Positions 6,306 to 9,822 of a DNA stretch of 9,822 nucleotides are shown piece by piece; within the stretch, counting starts at the first letter, position 1; the number at the start of each line of letters is the position of its first letter. The notes beneath the pieces are model-generated. The model made no database searches, was not told the origin of the DNA, and worked only from the letters and a program-made list of their open reading frames with translations. A program made the translations under genes and the position numbers. The stretch spans positions 1-9,822 of the forward strand of contig JAGCTA010000423.1 of assembly GCA_017963875.1 (NCBI GenBank), read 5' to 3'. Source of the stretch: Victivallales bacterium (GTDB lineage Bacteria > Verrucomicrobiota > Lentisphaeria > Oligosphaerales > Oligosphaeraceae).

Positions 6306-7755
6306 ATTTGAACTGGAAGGAATATACATCTGCATCAAGCAGACGAATCTCCATGGTGACAGTTGTGCCAGCGGGCGGCAAAGGTTCGTTGAAGACGACT
6401 TTGCGGTCGATGGCATTGCCGAAGGTCTCGCAGGACTCAATGCGGCGACCATCTTCCGTGACGATGGCGATGAACAGATAGCCGCGGGCGGATGTCTCGA
6501 AATTGATTCGAAGCTCTGTGCCGTCGTATGTGAATGGTTTGGTGACGGCGGTCAGTTCGCGACCATCGGCATGGAGCGACGCAAAGCCGTCCATGCGGAT
6601 GGTATAGCGTTGGATTTCAGATGGCAGGGACATCCAGTGGTGGGTGAAGAGATACATGGACAGTTCATCTGGAGCGCCTGGCGTGGCGGCTGGCGTCACG
6701 CAGAAACCTCGCGATGGATAGCAGTCGCCGTAGACCCAATTGAGGCCGTTTTCGGATTCTGGGCGCATGAATGCGTCCTGGAAGCGGTGGAAATGGACGC
6801 CGTCTTGGGAGGCGATGAAAGCGCAGTCGGTGATGGTGAGGCCGTAACGTGGCTGGTCCTTCATGCGTTTCAGGCGCTTTTCGCGTCCGCAGAGTTCGTC
6901 GAAGGTGCCGTTCCATGCGGGACGTTCAATATAGCGCGTCGGGAAGCCAATGTAGGTGTCAGGCGCGCGGAAATACGGCGCGACGTTGTTTGTGTAGAGG
7001 GGGATGTCTTCTCCGTCGTCAAACTCAAGTTGCGTTGGTTCTGTCCAATTCTTGAAATCAGTGGATTCAGTATAGGAGATGTCTCGGACGGTTGGCTTGT
7101 CTTCGCCTGGTTTCGCATGGAAGCCTCGGAAGTAGCAACGGTAGAGTTTTGCCTCATTGTCCCAGAAAATGACATTTAGCGAATCAAACCAGCCGTTGAA
7201 GGGGAATTCGCTTGCGAAGTTGAAATGAATTCCGTCGGGGCTGGTCCAGTATCCAAGTGTCTTCCAACGGACGGAACCGATGCCTTTGTAGCGTTCTTGG
7301 TCTGGACATGCGGGATTGTCGTCTCGGAAGACCATGAAGTTGTCGATAGTTCCTGGATGGAGTGTTTTGTCAAGAATGAGATTGTTGTTCTTGCTGCCGT
7401 TGATTTCCAGCAGGCCAAGATTCGGCTTCGTCCAATGGATGCCATCGGGACTTTCCGCATAGCAGACGCGGACGCCTGTGGTGTAGTGTTTTTCGCCATC
7501 TTCCGATAACATGTTCCAGCCGAGATAATAGTGGCGGTACGTTCCGTTGGGGCAGGAATTGTCGCAACCGTGCCAGTTTTGGTCGAAGAAGAGGTTGCCA
7601 TAGTTGCAGCCGTCGCCTTCCCATGGAGCGTCGAGGAGGAGAACGGTCCCGTGATTGACGGGATGGTGCAGACGCAGGTCGGCGGTCGTGCGGAGTTCGT
7701 CGAGGAAGTGTTTGTCGAAAAAGCAGATGCGTTTGGAATGGATGTTCTGTGGCAT
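6304..7755 (-). CDS. beta-propeller glycosidase-like protein (GH32/GH43-like), paralogue A
   Basis: Likely carbohydrate-active protein of 483 residues, similar in style to five-bladed beta-propeller glycosidases (GH32/43/68 group); substrate and exact family are unknown to me. Propeller-type blocks are DAPWEG (42-47), YRHYYLGW (73-80), SPDGIHWTKPNLGL (102-115), DNPAC (146-150), RYKGIG (155-160), SPDGIHF (172-178), DSLN (191-194) and LYTNNVAPYFRAP (253-265) with GFPTRYI (270-276). A beta-rich C-terminal domain from about 385 ends in LLDADVYSFQF. The paralogue at 8060 shares these blocks in the same order. There is no signal peptide, so it is predicted cytoplasmic and may act on imported oligosaccharides. 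I chose the ATG at 7755; the frame extends to a TTG at 7797, but no ribosome binding site supports either, and only the ATG has the CC context seen elsewhere here. A non-catalytic binding role is possible. Confidence 0.72.
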   Translation of the reverse strand: MPQNIHSKRICFFDKHFLDELRTTADLRLHHPVNHGTVLLLDAPWEGDGCNYGNLFFDQNWHGCDNSCPNGTYRHYYLGWNMLSEDGEKHYTTGVRVCYAESPDGIHWTKPNLGLLEINGSKNNNLILDKTLHPGTIDNFMVFRDDNPACPDQERYKGIGSVRWKTLGYWTSPDGIHFNFASEFPFNGWFDSLNVIFWDNEAKLYRCYFRGFHAKPGEDKPTVRDISYTESTDFKNWTEPTQLEFDDGEDIPLYTNNVAPYFRAPDTYIGFPTRYIERPAWNGTFDELCGREKRLKRMKDQPRYGLTITDCAFIASQDGVHFHRFQDAFMRPESENGLNWVYGDCYPSRGFCVTPAATPGAPDELSMYLFTHHWMSLPSEIQRYTIRMDGFASLHADGRELTAVTKPFTYDGTELRINFETSARGYLFIAIVTEDGRRIESCETFGNAIDRKVVFNEPLPPAGTTVTMEIRLLDADVYSFQFK

Positions 7756-8059
7756 GGCGTTTGGGAATGAGAATGGTTGAATGTTATGAAACAACAATTT
7801 TTATAAATCTACTGGAAGAAAGACCGAATGCAACTCATGAATGGAAAAAGTGCTTCATTGAGTTGAAAAAACATGAAGGAGAATATATTGATTGAAAAGT
7901 GGCTTCTTATGGAACAAATGCGTCACTTGGGACAAGTGGGACGATGTGGGCTGGACAATTGCATTTGCGTTGTCGTTTTTTGTCCCATCCGTCCCATGTG
8001 TCCCAATTGTCTCATTTAGTTAAGAATAAAAAAGCAACTCTCAAGGCAAGGAATACGAT
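7756..8059. other. divergent intergenic region between the two glycosidase-like genes
   Basis: 304 bp that must carry both promoters. Next to the left gene there is a TATAAA on the minus strand (7799-7804) without a good -35. On the plus strand, TTGAAA (7863-7868) precedes TATATT (7884-7889) at a short 15-bp spacing. The right third holds the TGGGAC/GTCCCA array, which would fall in the 5' leader of the right gene if transcription starts left of it. Confidence 0.5.
7924..8014. repeat. inverted array of 9-bp-periodic TGGGAC / GTCCCA units
   Basis: On the right, GTCCCA occurs at 7982, 7991 and 8000 and as GTCTCA at 8009, an exact 9-bp period with a 3-base variable spacer. On the left, the complementary TGGGAC occurs at 7928 and 7937, with a degenerate TGGGC at 7947. 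The arms (about 7924-7957 and 7981-8009) can pair imperfectly around a loop of about 23 nt, forming a long GC-rich hairpin. It ends about 45 bp before the start of the plus-strand gene. There is no U-tract after it on the plus strand. Function unknown. Confidence 0.75.
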
Positions 8060-9481
8060 ATGGCAAAGTCAAACGCTCTAAAGGCGGTTAAGAAATTGGG
8101 AACATCCCGCGAACTACTCTGGGATGAGGAGATGATTGCGGAAAAGGACGGCGTAAGCCTGACGCTTCATCGTTCCGTTGCTCGGGAGGTCTCGCTGGTT
8201 CATGACGCGCCATGGGAGGGCAATGTATGTTGTTACCATACAATCCTCAGAGACGATGCTGGGAAATACAGGATGTACTATCGCGGAGCGACATACAAAA
8301 TGGGCGAAGACCATCCCCAGGTCTCGTGCTGCGCGATTAGCGATGACGGCATCACGTGGACGAAGCCCGATCTGGGGCTTTTCGAGTTCAAAGGCTCCAC
8401 GCACAACAACATCGTTTGGATGGGCGACTCGGCGGCGCATAATTTCACGCCGTTCCTTGACACGAATCCAGCCTGCGAGGCGGATTGTCGCTACAAAGCG
8501 ATTGGCGGCGACCAGAAGTCGGGACTGCGGCTTTATGTTTCATCCGATGGTTTCCATTGGAAACAGTTTGGAGACCAGCCAATCATCAAGGAGGGCCTCT
8601 TCGATTCACAGAACACTGCCTGCTATGATAATGTCAGGCAATGCTATGTATCGTATTCCCGCACGTTGCTTCCTGTAGTCTCAGGCATTTATTTCCGTGC
8701 AATTCAGCGGTGCATTTCGACGGACATGCTGCACTGGAGCCACCCAGAACTGATTGAATTTGTGGATGGCGAGCCTGAAATGGAACTTTACACAAATGCA
8801 ATTCTGCCGTATTACCGCTGCCCTCAGGTGATGGTCGGTTTCCCGAAACGCTTCGTTCCGAATCGCAAGACTGCATACGACCTTTTTGGAGGCGATGGAC
8901 TGCCAGGCATGTCCGATGGCCTGTTCATGTCGTCACGGGACGGCATGCGCTTCCATCGTTGTCCCGAGGCGTTTGTTCGGCCTGGCCTGCAGCATGAGCG
9001 GTGGATCAACCGCAATAATATGACCGCATGGGGGCTCGTCGAGACACCATCGGATATACCAGGCACACCGAATGAATTGTCCATCTACACGACGGAGGCA
9101 TACTATTCAGAGCAGCCGAATCGCATTCGCCGTATGACCATCCGCCTAGACGGATTCATTTCTGTCCAGGCACCGTATGCAGGAGGGAGTTTCACAACGA
9201 AACTGCTGTCATTCGATGCCGATGCCGACGACGTCTCGTTGCTCCTTAATGCATCAACGTCGGGCGCGGGGTGCATCACATGCGAAATCCTTGATGGCGA
9301 AGGCGTTCCCGTGCCTGGGTTCTCCATGGACGAGTCCATTCCCGTGTATGCGGATGACATCGACATCCCCATGGCATGGAAAAACGGCGGCAGCCTGAAG
9401 GAACTGGTTGGCAAGCCGATTTCACTCAGATTTAATATGGTCGATGCGGACATCTATTCGTTCAGGTTCGGGACATTGTAA
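8060..9481 (+). CDS. beta-propeller glycosidase-like protein (GH32/GH43-like), paralogue B
   Basis: A 473-residue paralogue of the left-hand gene, probably a cytoplasmic carbohydrate-active protein; substrate unknown. Shared blocks are DAPWEG (49-54), YRMYYRG (70-76), SDDGITWTKPDLGL (94-107), TNPAC (135-139), RYKAIG (144-149), SSDGFHW (161-167), DSQN (182-185), MELYTNAILPYYRCP (241-255) and GFPKRFV (260-266). Further on are MRFHRCPEAFVRP (296-308), the IRLDGF block at 361-366 that opens the beta-rich C-terminal domain, and the closing VDADIYSFRF (461-470). Overall similarity is clear but well below identity, so the duplication is old, and the C-terminal domains differ in loop lengths. No signal peptide is visible. 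The ATG has AAGGA (8048-8052) seven bases upstream. It heads a probable operon with the gene at 9522 (40-bp gap, no terminator). Its leader may carry the GTCCCA hairpin. Confidence 0.75.
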   Translation: MAKSNALKAVKKLGTSRELLWDEEMIAEKDGVSLTLHRSVAREVSLVHDAPWEGNVCCYHTILRDDAGKYRMYYRGATYKMGEDHPQVSCCAISDDGITWTKPDLGLFEFKGSTHNNIVWMGDSAAHNFTPFLDTNPACEADCRYKAIGGDQKSGLRLYVSSDGFHWKQFGDQPIIKEGLFDSQNTACYDNVRQCYVSYSRTLLPVVSGIYFRAIQRCISTDMLHWSHPELIEFVDGEPEMELYTNAILPYYRCPQVMVGFPKRFVPNRKTAYDLFGGDGLPGMSDGLFMSSRDGMRFHRCPEAFVRPGLQHERWINRNNMTAWGLVETPSDIPGTPNELSIYTTEAYYSEQPNRIRRMTIRLDGFISVQAPYAGGSFTTKLLSFDADADDVSLLLNASTSGAGCITCEILDGEGVPVPGFSMDESIPVYADDIDIPMAWKNGGSLKELVGKPISLRFNMVDADIYSFRFGTL

Positions 9482-9521
9482 CTGTTTATTGACAAATATA
9501 TAACAAGAGGATTCAAAAACC

Positions 9522-9822
9522 ATGACAAGCATTTGCCTCAATGAGGACGCCAATAATTTTGTCTGCTCGTTTCCACTGTCTGAAATGACCGTCGAAGGGG
9601 TGAAAAAACAGGCGCAGACATACGCGGTGGGACAAGTCTCGCGCGTCATCTTCAATGTGTGCGCTCAACGTTCCTGCTTTCCCACGACGGTTATGGAGCC
9701 TATCTGGGCTGGAGCGGAGTTTCACGATGACGGCTCGATTAGTTACAAGGGCAAGATGATTGAGTCTCAATCAATGGTGGCAACTGTCAGCCATACGAAG
9801 TATTTGTTCGACAATGACATTG
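9522..9822 (+). CDS. conserved hypothetical protein, N-terminal part (3' partial)
   Basis: The first 100 codons of a gene cut by the right edge; the frame is open to the end. The protein begins MTSICLNEDANNFVCSF and continues with SEMTVEGVKKQAQTYAVGQV, then VIFNVCAQRSCFPTTVMEPIW. I recognise the style of an N-terminus seen in large planctomycete/Lentisphaerae proteins that sit beside carbohydrate-active genes, but I cannot name a family or reaction. No signal peptide or membrane segment is visible. The start is supported by AAGAGG (9505-9510) with an 11-nt spacer and CC before the ATG. The 40-bp gap to the glycosidase-like gene upstream suggests co-transcription and a related job, perhaps a second sugar-processing enzyme. 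Confidence 0.72.
   Translation, partial: MTSICLNEDANNFVCSFPLSEMTVEGVKKQAQTYAVGQVSRVIFNVCAQRSCFPTTVMEPIWAGAEFHDDGSISYKGKMIESQSMVATVSHTKYLFDNDI

Noticed and set aside
6268..7179. A 303-codon plus-strand reading frame opposite the left glycosidase-like gene
   Set aside because: It lies antisense to a gene with clear family motifs, has no recognisable motif, and starts inside a hairpin. It is best explained as a codon-bias shadow.
7924..8014. CRISPR array
   Set aside because: The unit is only 9 bp and the two halves are inverted, not direct repeats with spacers of 25-40 bp; no cas gene is present.

Overview
The window is bacterial, of medium GC, and gene-dense except for one stretch of about 500 bp. 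Gene content points to the PVC superphylum, most likely a Lentisphaerae/Kiritimatiellae-like host-associated or anaerobic bacterium. The main reasons are a divergent pair of large beta-propeller glycosidase-like proteins of a type I associate with planctomycetes and Lentisphaerae, an AAA-ATPase/PD-(D/E)XK protein of the kind that is often multicopy in such genomes, and a 9-bp-periodic TGGGAC/GTCCCA repeat between genes. The assignment rests on family memory, not on a phylogenetic marker.

Layout, left to right. (1) 1-1415, plus strand: the end of an FtsX/MacB-type ABC transporter permease, cut by the left edge. (2) 1479-3346, minus strand: a two-gene sugar-nucleotide unit in which a sugar-1-phosphate nucleotidyltransferase is followed by dTDP-glucose 4,6-dehydratase (rfbB). 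The reading is sugar-1-P to NDP-sugar to the 4-keto-6-deoxy sugar; no epimerase or reductase is present here. (3) 3515-5089, minus: a stand-alone AAA-ATPase/PD-(D/E)XK protein. (4) 5090-5605: apparently non-coding. (5) 5606-5778, minus: a complete tRNA-Lys(CUU) transcription unit with promoter, tRNA with encoded CCA, and intrinsic terminator. (6) 5846-6232, minus: an orphan HPt phosphotransfer protein with a near-consensus promoter. (7) 6304-9822: two divergently transcribed paralogous glycosidase-like proteins separated by 304 bp. The right one is followed on the same strand by the start of a third gene, cut by the right edge. This looks like a small carbohydrate-processing locus of cytoplasmic proteins.

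The least explained signals are the GTCCCA array at 7924-8014, two A-C mismatches in otherwise clean stems of the tRNA-Lys, and a recurring CC immediately before the ATG. Six of the seven start codons chosen here have that CC, which helps choose three of them over longer reading frames. I do not see a clearly new multi-gene system; the best candidates for novelty are the repeat/leader element and the glycosidase-like pair.
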